From Aphodovivens avicola (GTDB lineage Bacteria > Actinomycetota > Coriobacteriia > Coriobacteriales > Eggerthellaceae), in contig DVGW01000046.1 of the NCBI GenBank assembly GCA_018712515.1, positions 1 through 28,194 on the forward strand: a DNA stretch of 28,194 nt. The letters are read 5' to 3'. Below are positions 7,575-15,068 of this stretch, one piece after another (position 1 is the first letter of the stretch; each line of letters opens with the position of its first letter). Below the pieces are notes generated by a model, which saw only the letters and a list, made by a program, of their open reading frames with translations, searched no databases and was not told where the DNA came from. The translations under genes and the position numbers were made by a program.

Positions 7575-7766
7575 TTACAGCTCCTCCACCTCGACGAGGT
7601 GCTTCACCTTGAAGATCATGCCGCGGATCGCGTCGTTGTCGACCTGATCCACCGTGCGGCCGATCTTGCCCAGGCCCAGCGAGCGCAGCGTGGCGAGCTG
7701 GTCCTTCTTGTAGCCGATGGAGCTCTTCACCTGGGTGATGCGCAGGGTCTTTTTCGCCTCAGCCAT
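7575..7766 (-). CDS. rpmD: 50S ribosomal protein L30
   Basis: The 63-residue L30 contains the typical KSSIGYKKDQLATLRSLGL segment and the C-terminal half with MIFKVKHLVEVEEL. L30 is a small protein on the solvent side of the 50S subunit. The ATG lies 2 nt after the rpsE stop, so it is co-translated with rpsE. Module B begins directly after its TAA, making this the last gene of the long rplB segment. Confidence 0.95.
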   Translation of the reverse strand: MAEAKKTLRITQVKSSIGYKKDQLATLRSLGLGKIGRTVDQVDNDAIRGMIFKVKHLVEVEEL

Positions 7767-7768
7767 CT

Positions 7769-8299
7769 TTAAGCCTCCTTACGGCCAAAGATCTTGTCCA
7801 CCGAGACGCCGCGACGGGCGGCAACCTGCTCGGGGCTCTCCATGTTCTTGAGGCCCTCGGCGGCAGCCTTGACGACGTTCATCGCGTTGCTGGTGCCCAG
7901 GGACTTGGTGATGACGTCCTGCACGCCCGCGAGCTCCATGACCGCACGCACCGCGCCGCCGGCCATAACGCCGGTGCCGGGGACGGCGGGACGGATGAGG
8001 ACGCGGCCGGAGCCGTACTCGCCCATGATGTCATGCGGGAGCGTCTTGTTCTCGGTCAGCGGCACGGAGAACATGTTCTTCTTGGCATCCTCGACGCCCT
8101 TCTTGATGGCGGTGGGAACCTCGGAGGACTTGCCCATGCCCACGCCGACGCGGCCGTTACCGTCGCCGACCACCACCAGCGCGGTGAGCGCGAAGCGGCG
8201 GCCGCCCTTGACGACCTTGGACACGCGGTTGATGTAGACGACGCGCTCCTGGAGCTCGGGAACCCCGGCGTCGTGCTGCTGCTGTTGTTTGCGAGCCAT
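7769..8299 (-). CDS. rpsE: 30S ribosomal protein S5
   Basis: The 176-residue S5 has the N-terminal double-stranded-RNA-binding domain (ELQERVVYINRVSKVVKGGRR-like, about 16-80). The C-terminal domain includes GVMAGGAVRAVMELAGVQD. It takes part in decoding accuracy and mRNA helicase activity at the mRNA entry channel. It is 16 nt after rplR and 2 nt before rpmD. A short Gln-rich N-terminus (MARKQQQQH) precedes the conserved core. Confidence 0.97.
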   Translation of the reverse strand: MARKQQQQHDAGVPELQERVVYINRVSKVVKGGRRFALTALVVVGDGNGRVGVGMGKSSEVPTAIKKGVEDAKKNMFSVPLTENKTLPHDIMGEYGSGRVLIRPAVPGTGVMAGGAVRAVMELAGVQDVITKSLGTSNAMNVVKAAAEGLKNMESPEQVAARRGVSVDKIFGRKEA

Positions 8300-8315
8300 A
8301 TACTACAACCCCTTC

Positions 8316-8684
8316 TTAGAATTTCAGGCCGGCCTCGCGAGCGGCGTCGGCAAGAGCCTTCACGCGCCCGTGATACAGATGGCCGCCGCGGTCGAACACG
8401 ACTTCCGTAATGCCACACTCCTGGGCCTTCTTGCCCACGATCTCGCCGAGAGCGGTCGCGCCCTCGACGTTGGCACCACTTTTGCCCGTCGCCTTGAAGT
8501 CGGGGCCCAGGGTCGACACGCCGCACAGGGTCTTGTGCTCGACGTCGTCGACGATCTGCACGTAGATGTTGCTGTTGCTGCGGGTCACGCACAGACGCGG
8601 ACGCTCAGCAGTGCCGGAGATCTTGCCGCGGACACGACGATGGCGGCGGGCAAGCCTGGCTTTCTTTTCCTGAAGCTTGTTCAT
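8316..8684 (-). CDS. rplR: 50S ribosomal protein L18
   Basis: The 122-residue L18 binds 5S rRNA with L5 in the central protuberance. The basic N-terminus KKARLARRHRRVRGKISGT, the middle RPRLCVTRSNSNIYVQIVDD and the C-terminal VVFDRGGHLYHGRVKALADA are all diagnostic. Normal length; the start has GGAAG upstream. It is 40 nt after rplF and 16 nt before rpsE. Confidence 0.97.
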   Translation of the reverse strand: MNKLQEKKARLARRHRRVRGKISGTAERPRLCVTRSNSNIYVQIVDDVEHKTLCGVSTLGPDFKATGKSGANVEGATALGEIVGKKAQECGITEVVFDRGGHLYHGRVKALADAAREAGLKF

Positions 8685-8724
8685 GATACTTCCTTCGCTC
8701 TAAAAACCGTTAATTGCCCGCTGA

Positions 8725-9267
8725 TTAGTCGCCCTTGGCGGCCTTGCCCAGCTTGCGGCGGATGCGCTCGCCGTCGTAGCGGATGCCCTTGCCCTTGTAC
8801 GGCTCGGGCTTGCGCCATGCGCGGATGTTGGCGGCAACCTGGCCGACCTGCTCCTTGCTGGGGCCGGACACCACGATCTCGGTCTGCGAAGGGCACTCGA
8901 ACGTGATGTTGTCGGGGCATGCGACCAGAACCGGGTGGGAGTAGCCCAGCTGCAGCTCGAGGTCCTTGCCCTTCAAGGCGGCACGGTAGCCGACGCCGAC
9001 CAGCTGCAGCTTCTTGGAGAAGCCGGTGGCGACGCCCTCGACCATGTTGTGGATCAGCGTACGGGTCAGGCCGTGCAGGCTCTTGGCCTCGCGGCTGTCG
9101 TCCGGACGCTCGACGATGATCTGCTCGCCTTCCTGCTTGATGATCATCATCGGATTGAACTCACGGGTGAGCTCGCCCTTGGCGCCCTTGGCGGTGACGA
9201 CGTGGCCGTCGATGGTCACCTGCACGCCGGCGGGAACGTCAATGGGGTGCTTGCCGATACGAGACAT
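8725..9267 (-). CDS. rplF: 50S ribosomal protein L6
   Basis: The 180-residue L6 has the usual two homologous domains. It starts MSRIGKHPIDVPAGVQV. The C-terminal signature is near 150-175, with KPEPYKGKGIRYDGE. L6 binds 23S rRNA near the factor-binding site. It has AGGGAGG before its ATG and is 16 nt from rpsH, as expected in a spc operon. Confidence 0.97.
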   Translation of the reverse strand: MSRIGKHPIDVPAGVQVTIDGHVVTAKGAKGELTREFNPMMIIKQEGEQIIVERPDDSREAKSLHGLTRTLIHNMVEGVATGFSKKLQLVGVGYRAALKGKDLELQLGYSHPVLVACPDNITFECPSQTEIVVSGPSKEQVGQVAANIRAWRKPEPYKGKGIRYDGERIRRKLGKAAKGD

Positions 9268-9283
9268 GTCAAACCTCCCTTTC

Positions 9284-9682
9284 CTACCAGATGTAGGCGA
9301 CGACCTCGCCGCCGATGCCCTTCTGACGGGCGTCGCGGTCGGTCATGACACCTTGGCTCGTGGAGATGATAGCCGTGCCGAGGCCGCCCAGAACGCGGGG
9401 CAGCTCGTCCTTGCCGGCATAGATGCGCAGACCCGGCTTGGAGATGCGCTTGATGCCGCGGATGGTCTTGGCCTTCTTCTCACCGTACTTCATAACGATC
9501 TCCAGCGTGGGGCGCGGATCGCCCTCGACGACGTCGTAACGCTGGATGTAGCCCTCCTCCTGCATGATTCGGGCAATCTCGACAAGTTTCTTGCTGGACG
9601 GCATGGTCACCGTCTCCTTGCCGACAGAGTTTGCGTTACGCACGCGCGTAAGCATATCTGCGATGGGATCGGTCATGGTCAT
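9284..9682 (-). CDS. rpsH: 30S ribosomal protein S8
   Basis: The 132-residue S8 begins MTMTDPIADMLTRVRNA and ends with GGEVVAYIW; the C-terminal segment with TSQGVMTDRDARQKGIGGE is the family signature. S8 is a primary 16S rRNA binder and, in E. coli, the repressor of the spc operon. The first ATG is chosen because AAAGGAG lies 8 nt before it; the second in-frame ATG (residue 3) is the alternative. A 103-nt spacer separates it from rpsZ. Confidence 0.97.
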   Translation of the reverse strand: MTMTDPIADMLTRVRNANSVGKETVTMPSSKKLVEIARIMQEEGYIQRYDVVEGDPRPTLEIVMKYGEKKAKTIRGIKRISKPGLRIYAGKDELPRVLGGLGTAIISTSQGVMTDRDARQKGIGGEVVAYIW

Positions 9683-9785
9683 GTTGATTTCTCCTTTGGT
9701 CCTTGATGAACTCGACGCTCGGTTCGTCGGCGCCCGTAACGCCTACGCCTCTCGCGCCGGCACACCCATAGCGTGGGATTTCCTC

Positions 9786-9971
9786 TTACCAGGAAGCCTT
9801 GGTCACGCCGGGCAGTTCGCCTTTGTTGGCCATCTCGCGCAGGCACACGCGGCACAGGCCGAACTTGCGGTAGTAGGCGCGGGGACGTCCGCAACGCGTG
9901 CAGCGGTTGTGCTGGCGCGTCGAGAACTTCGGCTCGCGCTTCGCCTTGGCGATCATCGATTTCTTAGCCAT
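9786..9971 (-). CDS. rpsZ: 30S ribosomal protein S14, zinc-binding type Z
   Basis: The 61-residue protein MAKKSMIAKAKREPKFS... is the short, zinc-binding S14. C24-x2-C27 and C40-x2-C43 form the zinc ribbon, and it ends PGVTKASW. The frame is open 24 nt further upstream, but 61 residues is the standard length and the conserved MAKKSMI start fits. Zinc-free S14 paralogues replace it under zinc starvation in some bacteria; none is in the window. The spacers on both sides (77 and 103 nt) are long for this operon. Confidence 0.95.
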   Translation of the reverse strand: MAKKSMIAKAKREPKFSTRQHNRCTRCGRPRAYYRKFGLCRVCLREMANKGELPGVTKASW

Positions 9972-9993
9972 GCATTTCCTTCTTTCCTCATTC

Positions 9994-10017
9994 AAGCCCG
10001 CACCCTCGTGCGGGCTT
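9994..10017 (-). promoter_or_regulatory. Strong hairpin in the rplE-rpsZ spacer
   Basis: AAGCCCGCAC (9994-10003) and GTGCGGGCTT (10008-10017) form a perfect 10-bp stem with a 4-nt loop. No T-run follows on the minus strand, so it is not a standard terminator. It may set mRNA processing or stability, or be a protein-binding site. Confidence 0.6.
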
Positions 10018-10048
10018 TGAGAACTAAATCAGATACGTTTGAAGCCGT

Positions 10049-10597
10049 TTACTTCTGCTTGAACGGGAAGCCCAGCGCGGTCAGCAGCGCCAGGGCGCGC
10101 TCGTTGTCGCCCGCGGTGGTCACGAACGTGATGTCCATGCCGCGCGTGCGGTCGACCTTGTCGTACTCGATCTCGGGGAAGATCAGCTGCTCGGTGATGC
10201 CGAGAGAGTAGTTGCCACGGCCGTCGAAGCTCTTCGGGGAGATGCCGCGGAAGTCGCGCACGCGGGGCAGCGCCGTGGACAGCAGACGGTCCAGGAACTC
10301 CCACATGCGGTCGCCGCGCAGCGTCACCTTGCAGCCGATGCCCATGCCCTGGCGGATGTGGAAGCCCGCGATGGACTTCTTCGCGCGGGTGATGCAGGGC
10401 TGCTGGCCGGTGATGATGCGCAGGTCGTTCATGGCGGCGTCGAGCAGCTTGTGGTCGGAAGCCGCGGCGCCCACGCCCATGTTCACAACGACCTTCTCCA
10501 GGCGGGGAACCTCGTTGATGTTCTGGATGCCGAGCTCCTTCTCGAGCTGGGGCACGACGACGGTCTTGTACTTTTCCTTCAAACGAGGAGCAGTCAT
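10049..10597 (-). CDS. rplE: 50S ribosomal protein L5
   Basis: The 182-residue L5 starts MTAPRLKEKYKTVVVPQLEK. It contains NEVPRLEKVVVNMGVGAA (family signature, about 30-50) and FRGISPKSFDGRGNYSLGI. L5 binds 5S rRNA and contacts the P-site tRNA. The ATG at 10597 is preferred because AAAGGA lies about 10 nt upstream; the in-frame TTG three codons earlier would abut that site. It lies between two unusually structured spacers. Confidence 0.96.
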   Translation of the reverse strand: MTAPRLKEKYKTVVVPQLEKELGIQNINEVPRLEKVVVNMGVGAAASDHKLLDAAMNDLRIITGQQPCITRAKKSIAGFHIRQGMGIGCKVTLRGDRMWEFLDRLLSTALPRVRDFRGISPKSFDGRGNYSLGITEQLIFPEIEYDKVDRTRGMDITFVTTAGDNERALALLTALGFPFKQK

Positions 10598-10625
10598 GTC
10601 TTTCAAATCCTTTCCGATGGATTAA

Positions 10626-10694
10626 ACGCAGGATTTCCAACCCTGCGTCCCCGGTTTCCCGGGGCCATGCCGTGAAGCCGGCTCAAGGCCGGCT
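10626..10694 (-). promoter_or_regulatory. Three tandem hairpins in the rplX-rplE spacer
   Basis: Within the 102-nt spacer three perfect stems follow one another: AGCCGGC/GCCGGCT (10676-10694), CCCCGG/CCGGGG with a tetraloop (10649-10664) and ACGCAGG/CCTGCGT (10626-10648). In E. coli the S8 translational repressor site lies at this same rplX-rplE junction. Whether this structure is an S8 site is not established; I see no obvious match to the E. coli S8 motif. Confidence 0.6.
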
Positions 10695-10699
10695 GCACG

Positions 10700-11026
10700 T
10701 TACTTCTTGTCGATGTCCTTGCCGCACTTCTTGCAGACGCGGACCTTGCGGCCGTTCTCGTCGCGACGATGGTTCACGCGGGTCGGCTGCTTGCACTCCG
10801 GGCAGATCAGCATAACGTTGGAGACATGGATAGGAGCCTCGATGGTGATGATGCCGCCCTGGGGGTTTTGCTGGGTGGGACGCATGGCCTTCTTGATCAG
10901 GCCCACCTTCTCGACGACGACGCGCTGCTTCTGGGGGATGGCGCGGAGGATCTCGCCCTCCTTGCCCTTGTCCTTGCCGCAGAGCACCTTGACGCGGTCG
11001 CCCTTCTTAACATGCATTCCGCTCAT
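10700..11026 (-). CDS. rplX: 50S ribosomal protein L24
   Basis: The 108-residue L24 has the N-terminal KOW motif (VKKGDRVKVLCGKDKGKEGE, about 6-25), which initiates 50S assembly. The C-terminal half carries four cysteines (CPEC near 75-78 and CKKC near 98-101), a probable zinc site seen in part of the L24 family. The start MSGMHVKK is supported by GAGGTG at 9 nt; the alternative ATG is codon 4. It is 17 nt after rplN. Confidence 0.96.
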   Translation of the reverse strand: MSGMHVKKGDRVKVLCGKDKGKEGEILRAIPQKQRVVVEKVGLIKKAMRPTQQNPQGGIITIEAPIHVSNVMLICPECKQPTRVNHRRDENGRKVRVCKKCGKDIDKK

Positions 11027-11043
11027 TTCCTAGCACACCTCCC

Positions 11044-11412
11044 CTACAGCGTTTCCGGCGCCAGAGACGCGATCTTCAGGTACTTCTTGTCGCGCAGCTC
11101 GCGGGCAACGGGGCCGAAGACGCGCGTGCCGCGGGGGGTGCCATCGTTGTTGATCAGAACGCAGGCGTTCTGGTCGAACTTGATGTAGCTGCCGTCCTTG
11201 CGACGCACTTCCTTCTTCAGGCGCACGATGACGCAACGGACCACATCGCCCTTCTTGACGGGGGCGTTGGGGATCGCTTCCTTGACGCTGCAGATGATCA
11301 CGTCACCGAGGCTCGCGTAACGGCGCTTGGAGCCGCCGAGAACCTTGATGCACTGCACCTTGCGAGCGCCGGAGTTGTCGGCCACCGCGAGCATGGATTG
11401 CATCTGAATCAT
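11044..11412 (-). CDS. rplN: 50S ribosomal protein L14
   Basis: The 122-residue L14 begins MIQMQSMLAVADNSGARKVQ, which is the family's canonical N-terminus and length. An in-frame TTG nine codons upstream is rejected for that reason, and AAGGTT precedes the chosen ATG. The signature RKEDGSYIKFDQNACVLIN-like block is near 75-95 (here RRKDGSYIKFDQNACVLIN). L14 sits at the subunit interface next to L19. It follows rpsQ after 48 nt. Confidence 0.97.
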   Translation of the reverse strand: MIQMQSMLAVADNSGARKVQCIKVLGGSKRRYASLGDVIICSVKEAIPNAPVKKGDVVRCVIVRLKKEVRRKDGSYIKFDQNACVLINNDGTPRGTRVFGPVARELRDKKYLKIASLAPETL

Positions 11413-11460
11413 TGCTGTAACCTTACTTTCCTGAATCAAGCATGCATGCGTGCACGCAGG

Positions 11461-11721
11461 CTATTTGGCCTTCTCCACGATCTTAACAAGACGCCAGCGC
11501 TTCAGCTTGGACATCGGACGGGTCTCCATGATCTGGACGGTATCGCCCACGCCCGCCTCGTTGTTCTCGTCATGCGCATGGAACTTCTTGGTGGTGGAGA
11601 TCATCTTCTTGTACACCGGGTGCGGCTTGCGCGACTCGACGGAGACGACGATGGTCTTGTCGTTGGCAGCGCTCACCACGACGCCCTGGCGGACTTTGCG
11701 GGAGTTACGAATCTCGCTCAT
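11461..11721 (-). CDS. rpsQ: 30S ribosomal protein S17
   Basis: The 86-residue S17 is an OB-fold primary binder of 16S rRNA. RKVRQGVVVSAANDKTIVV near 8-26, HPVYKKMISTTKKFHAHDE and VGDTVQIMETRPMSKLKRW are typical. It lies 29 nt after rpmC and is the last gene of the classical S10 operon order, followed by the spc order starting with rplN. Confidence 0.97.
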   Translation of the reverse strand: MSEIRNSRKVRQGVVVSAANDKTIVVSVESRKPHPVYKKMISTTKKFHAHDENNEAGVGDTVQIMETRPMSKLKRWRLVKIVEKAK

Positions 11722-11750
11722 GTATATCTAAACCAACCTTTCCGCTATCC

Positions 11751-11945
11751 CTAGGCGCTGAGCTCACGCGCGCGCATCTCGGTCTGGATGCGGGCGATGT
11801 CCTTCTTGACCTGCTTCACGCGGGCCGTGTTATCAAGCTGGCTCGTCGCCATCTGGAAGCGCAGATTGAAAAGCTCCGCGCGCGCTTCTTTGAGCTTGGC
11901 CTGCAAATCGTCGGCAGAAAGCTCGCGAATCTCTGCTGGTTTCAT
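11751..11945 (-). CDS. rpmC: 50S ribosomal protein L29
   Basis: The 64-residue, two-helix L29 has MKPAEIRELSADDLQAKL at the N-terminus and the signature region ELFNLRFQMATSQLDNTARV. It lies near the polypeptide exit, where with L23 it forms the docking site for trigger factor and SRP. Its ATG follows the rplP TAA with no gap. Confidence 0.97.
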   Translation of the reverse strand: MKPAEIRELSADDLQAKLKEARAELFNLRFQMATSQLDNTARVKQVKKDIARIQTEMRARELSA

Positions 11946-12367
<422 letters not shown>

Positions 12368-12368
<1 letters not shown>

Positions 12369-13081
12369 TACTTCGCCCCCCTCTCGTGACGATCATTGCG
12401 ACGGGAACGGTTCGGACGGGAGCTGCCCTCCAGCGCGGGCTGGGGAGCCTTCTGGCCGGGCAGGACCTCGCCGTGGTACACCCACACCTGAACGCCGATG
12501 GCGCCCATCTGGGTGCGGGCGGTGCAGAATCCGTAATCAATCTTGGCACGCAGCGTGTGCAGCGGCACGCGACCCTCGCGGTACCACTCGCGGCGGCTCA
12601 TCTCGGCGCCGCCCAGGCGGCCGGAGCACTGCACGCGGATGCCCTTCGCGCCGCTCTTGCGGGCGGACTGGACGGCCTTGCGCATCGCGCGGCGGAACGC
12701 CACGCGGCCCTCGAGCTGCTCGGCGACGGACTGCGCGATCAGCTCGGCGTCCAGCTCGGGGCGCTTGACCTCGACGACCTCGATGGAGACCGGGCCGGAG
12801 GCGATGCCCTCGAGCTCCTTGCGCAGCGAGTCGATCTCGGCGCCCTTCTTGCCGATCACGATGCCGGGACGCGCCGTGGTGATGAACACCTTGATCTTGT
12901 CGCCGGCGCGCTCGATCTCGACCTTGGAGACGGCGGCGCGGGCGAGGCGCTTGTCCAGGAACTTGCGGATAGCCATATCGTTTTCCAGGTTCTTGGCATA
13001 ATCCTTGTCGGCGTACCAGCGGCTACGCCAATCCTCGGTGATGCCCATGCGGAACCCGGTAGGGCTGACTTTCTGACCCAC
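12368..13081 (-). CDS. rpsC: 30S ribosomal protein S3
   Basis: The 237-residue S3 has the N-terminal region MGQKVSPTGFRMGITEDW and a type II KH domain (about 40-110, with PGIVIGKKGAEIDSLRKEL). The C-terminal domain includes GAEMSRREWYREGRVPLHTL. A basic tail after residue 210 (SSRPNRSRRNDRHERGAK) is variable in the family. The start codon is GTG, 3 nt after rplV. S3 lines the mRNA entry channel. Confidence 0.97.
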
Positions 13082-13084
13082 GGT

Positions 13085-13426
13085 CTATGCCTCCTCTCGC
13101 GGCGCGACGATGATGGTGATGTGGCTCGTGCGCTTGTTGATGCGCGATGCGGAACCCTTCGCGCGCGGACGGATGCGCTTGAGCGTGGGGCCCTCGTCCA
13201 CATAGGCGGTCTTGACGACCAGGGACTCGGGACGCACATGATGCTGGTTCTCGGCGTTGGCCACGGCGGAGTTCAGCGTCTTCTCCACCGTCTCGGCAAC
13301 GCCGCGGTTCGTGAACGCGAGGATCTCGCGAGCGCGAACAACGGACTTGCCGCGGATGAGATCGACCACGATGCGCGCCTTGCGGGGCGAAACGCGGACG
13401 TAGCGTGCAATAGCTTTAGCTTCCAT
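13085..13426 (-). CDS. rplV: 50S ribosomal protein L22
   Basis: The 113-residue L22 begins MEAKAIARYVRVSPRKARIV. It carries the extended loop that reaches the exit tunnel (ESLVVKTAYVDEGPTLKRIR, about 66-85, and the RAKGSASRINKRTSHI signature). Normal length. It lies 13 nt after rpsS and 3 nt before rpsC. Confidence 0.97.
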   Translation of the reverse strand: MEAKAIARYVRVSPRKARIVVDLIRGKSVVRAREILAFTNRGVAETVEKTLNSAVANAENQHHVRPESLVVKTAYVDEGPTLKRIRPRAKGSASRINKRTSHITIIVAPREEA

Positions 13427-13439
13427 TGTTCACCCCTTC

Positions 13440-13712
13440 TTATCGCTTGCCCTTGTCGGCGGAGTGACCCTTGAACGTGCGGGTCGGGGCGAACTCGCCC
13501 AGCTTGTGGCCGACCATGGATTCGGTAACGTAAACCGGCACGTGCTTGCGGCCATCATGCACCGCGATGGTGTGGCCCACCATCTCCGGGAAGATGGTGC
13601 TGGCACGGGACCAGGTCTTGACGACGTTCTTCTCGCCTGCCGCATTCATCGCCTCGATGCGATTCAGAAGGCGCGGCTCTACGAACGGGCCTTTCTTCAA
13701 ACTTCTGCTCAC
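13440..13712 (-). CDS. rpsS: 30S ribosomal protein S19
   Basis: The 90-residue S19 starts MSRSLKKGPFVEPRLLNRI. It contains TWSRASTIFPEMVGHTIAV-like sequence and the signature HVPVYVTESMVGHKLGEFAP. It forms a complex with S13 in the head of the 30S subunit. The start codon is GTG with AAGGAG upstream. It is 22 nt after rplB. Confidence 0.97.
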   Translation of the reverse strand: MSRSLKKGPFVEPRLLNRIEAMNAAGEKNVVKTWSRASTIFPEMVGHTIAVHDGRKHVPVYVTESMVGHKLGEFAPTRTFKGHSADKGKR

Positions 13713-13734
13713 AATTACTCCTTAACGCTTAGCG

Positions 13735-14565
13735 CTACTTCTTGCGACGGCGGATGATCAGGCGGCTCGAAGCCTTCTTGGGGTTGCGGGTGCGATGGCC
13801 CTTGGCAGGCACGCCCCACGGAGACACGGAATTGCGTCCCGAAGACTTGTTCTTGCCCTCGCCACCACCATGGGGATGGTCGACGGGGTTCATGACGGTG
13901 CCGCGGACGGTCGGGCGGATGCCCAGCCAACGGTTGCGGCCGGCCTTGCCGATGCGGATGTTGGAATGCTCGGCGTTTCCGACCTCGCCGATCGTGGCGC
14001 GGCAGGTGAGCAGCACGCGGCGCATCTCGGAAGAGGGCATGCGCAGGATGGCGTACTTGCCCTCCTTGCCCATCAGCTGGATGCTGGTGCCGGCGGAGCG
14101 GGCCAGCGCGGCGCCCTTGCCGGGCTGCAGCTCCACGGCGTGCACGAGCGTGCCGACCGGGATGGCCGACAGCGGCAAAGCGTTGCCGGGCTTGATGTCA
14201 ACATCGGTGCCGCTCATGACGATGTCGCCGACCTTCAGACCCTTAGGGTGAAGGATGTAGCGCTTCTCGCCGTCCTTGTAATGAAGCAGAGCGATGCGCG
14301 CAGAGCGGTTCGGGTCGTACTCGATCGTCGCAACCTTGGCGGGCACGCCGTCCTTGTTGCGCTTGAAGTCGATGATACGGTAACGACGCTTGTTGCCACC
14401 GCCCTGATGGCGCGTGGTGACGCGGCCGTAGTTGTTGCGACCGGCCTTCTTAGGCAGCGGCGCAAGCAGGGACTTCTCCGGCGTGGAGCACGTGATCTCG
14501 GCGAAATCCGAGACCGACTGGAAGCGCCTGCCGGGGCTCGTCGGCTTGTAAACCTTGACTCCCAT
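13735..14565 (-). CDS. rplB: 50S ribosomal protein L2
   Basis: The 276-residue L2 is a primary 23S rRNA binder needed for subunit association and peptidyl transfer. The N-terminal domain has GVKVYKPTSPGRRFQSVSDF and the middle RAQLMKGKYAILRMPSSEMRR-like segment. The C-terminal signature MNPVDHPHGGGEGKNKSSGR includes the essential histidine near 230. The ATG has AAGGAAAGAA upstream. Normally rplB follows rplW within tens of bases; here rplW is 11 kb upstream, and rplB has its own strong promoter and leader. Confidence 0.98.
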   Translation of the reverse strand: MGVKVYKPTSPGRRFQSVSDFAEITCSTPEKSLLAPLPKKAGRNNYGRVTTRHQGGGNKRRYRIIDFKRNKDGVPAKVATIEYDPNRSARIALLHYKDGEKRYILHPKGLKVGDIVMSGTDVDIKPGNALPLSAIPVGTLVHAVELQPGKGAALARSAGTSIQLMGKEGKYAILRMPSSEMRRVLLTCRATIGEVGNAEHSNIRIGKAGRNRWLGIRPTVRGTVMNPVDHPHGGGEGKNKSSGRNSVSPWGVPAKGHRTRNPKKASSRLIIRRRKK

Positions 14566-14585
14566 TTCTTTCCTTCTCTTCTCGG

Positions 14586-14730
14586 GGATCTTTGCTCGCG
14601 CGCCTCACCGCACACCAAAGATCCTTCCTTACCTGGTGGAACTTCGATGGCCGAGAGGTCCGTGTGAGGTACGTTCCGTCGACTCCGAAGCTTCCACGCG
14701 TCCGGGTGTATCCATAGATTCGCCAGACGC
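14586..14730 (-). promoter_or_regulatory. Structured leader RNA upstream of rplB
   Basis: From the predicted start near 14732 the mRNA leader is about 165 nt. Three stems can form. The first is GCGTCTGG/CCGGACGC (14698-14730), at the very 5' end. The second is GTGGAAGCTTCG/CGAAGTTCCAC (14686-14697 with 14636-14646), with one bulged G. The third is GGATCTTTG/CAAAGATCC (14586-14624), just before the ribosome site. The layout suits an autoregulatory ribosomal protein leader; I do not recognise a known class. Confidence 0.55.
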
Positions 14731-14738
14731 AAAGAAGC

Positions 14739-14767
14739 ATTATATGCCCTCGGAAGTCTGCGTTCAA
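14739..14767 (-). promoter_or_regulatory. Strong sigma-70-like promoter for the rplB segment
   Basis: Minus strand: TTGAAC (14762-14767), exactly 17 nt, then a perfect TATAAT (14739-14744). The AT-rich box stands out in very GC-rich surroundings. It lies 174 nt before the rplB ATG and would drive the 16-gene rplB-rpmD unit. This is the best promoter match in the window. Confidence 0.82.
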
Positions 14768-15068
14768 GAATGAATTTTCCCCGGTCGCCACGCACACAAC
14801 CTGCGCACAAGTGGGCGCGCGGAGGGGTGGCGTGGGCGGGGGCGCAGGGCGGGGGCGGCGTGCGAAGGGGCGGCGGGGGCGCGGCCGGCGCGATGGCGGG
14901 GTGGCAGGGTGTCGCCCGCGAAGCGACGGCAGCCGATGGCGTCCGTCCTCGCGGAACGCCGCGGGCATCCGATCGCCCCGCCGTTCTAATCGATCGCTCC
15001 GCCGTTCGCGGCCGGCGCGATGGCGCGGGGCGCGGGGCGCGGGCGGCGCGATGGCGGGCGCCCCTGCC
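14768..15068. repeat. Very GC-rich spacer with short repeats (ygiQ-rplB)
   Basis: Between the rplB promoter and the ygiQ stop the sequence is G-rich on the plus strand from about 14811. An exact 18-bp direct repeat GCGGCCGGCGCGATGGCG occurs at 14881-14898 and 15008-15025. A partial third copy (GGCGCGATGGCG) is at 15045-15056. GATCGC/GCGATC-type short inversions lie between them (about 14970-15000). I see no gene and no clear terminator for ygiQ, so ygiQ transcripts may run into rplB. Confidence 0.6.
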
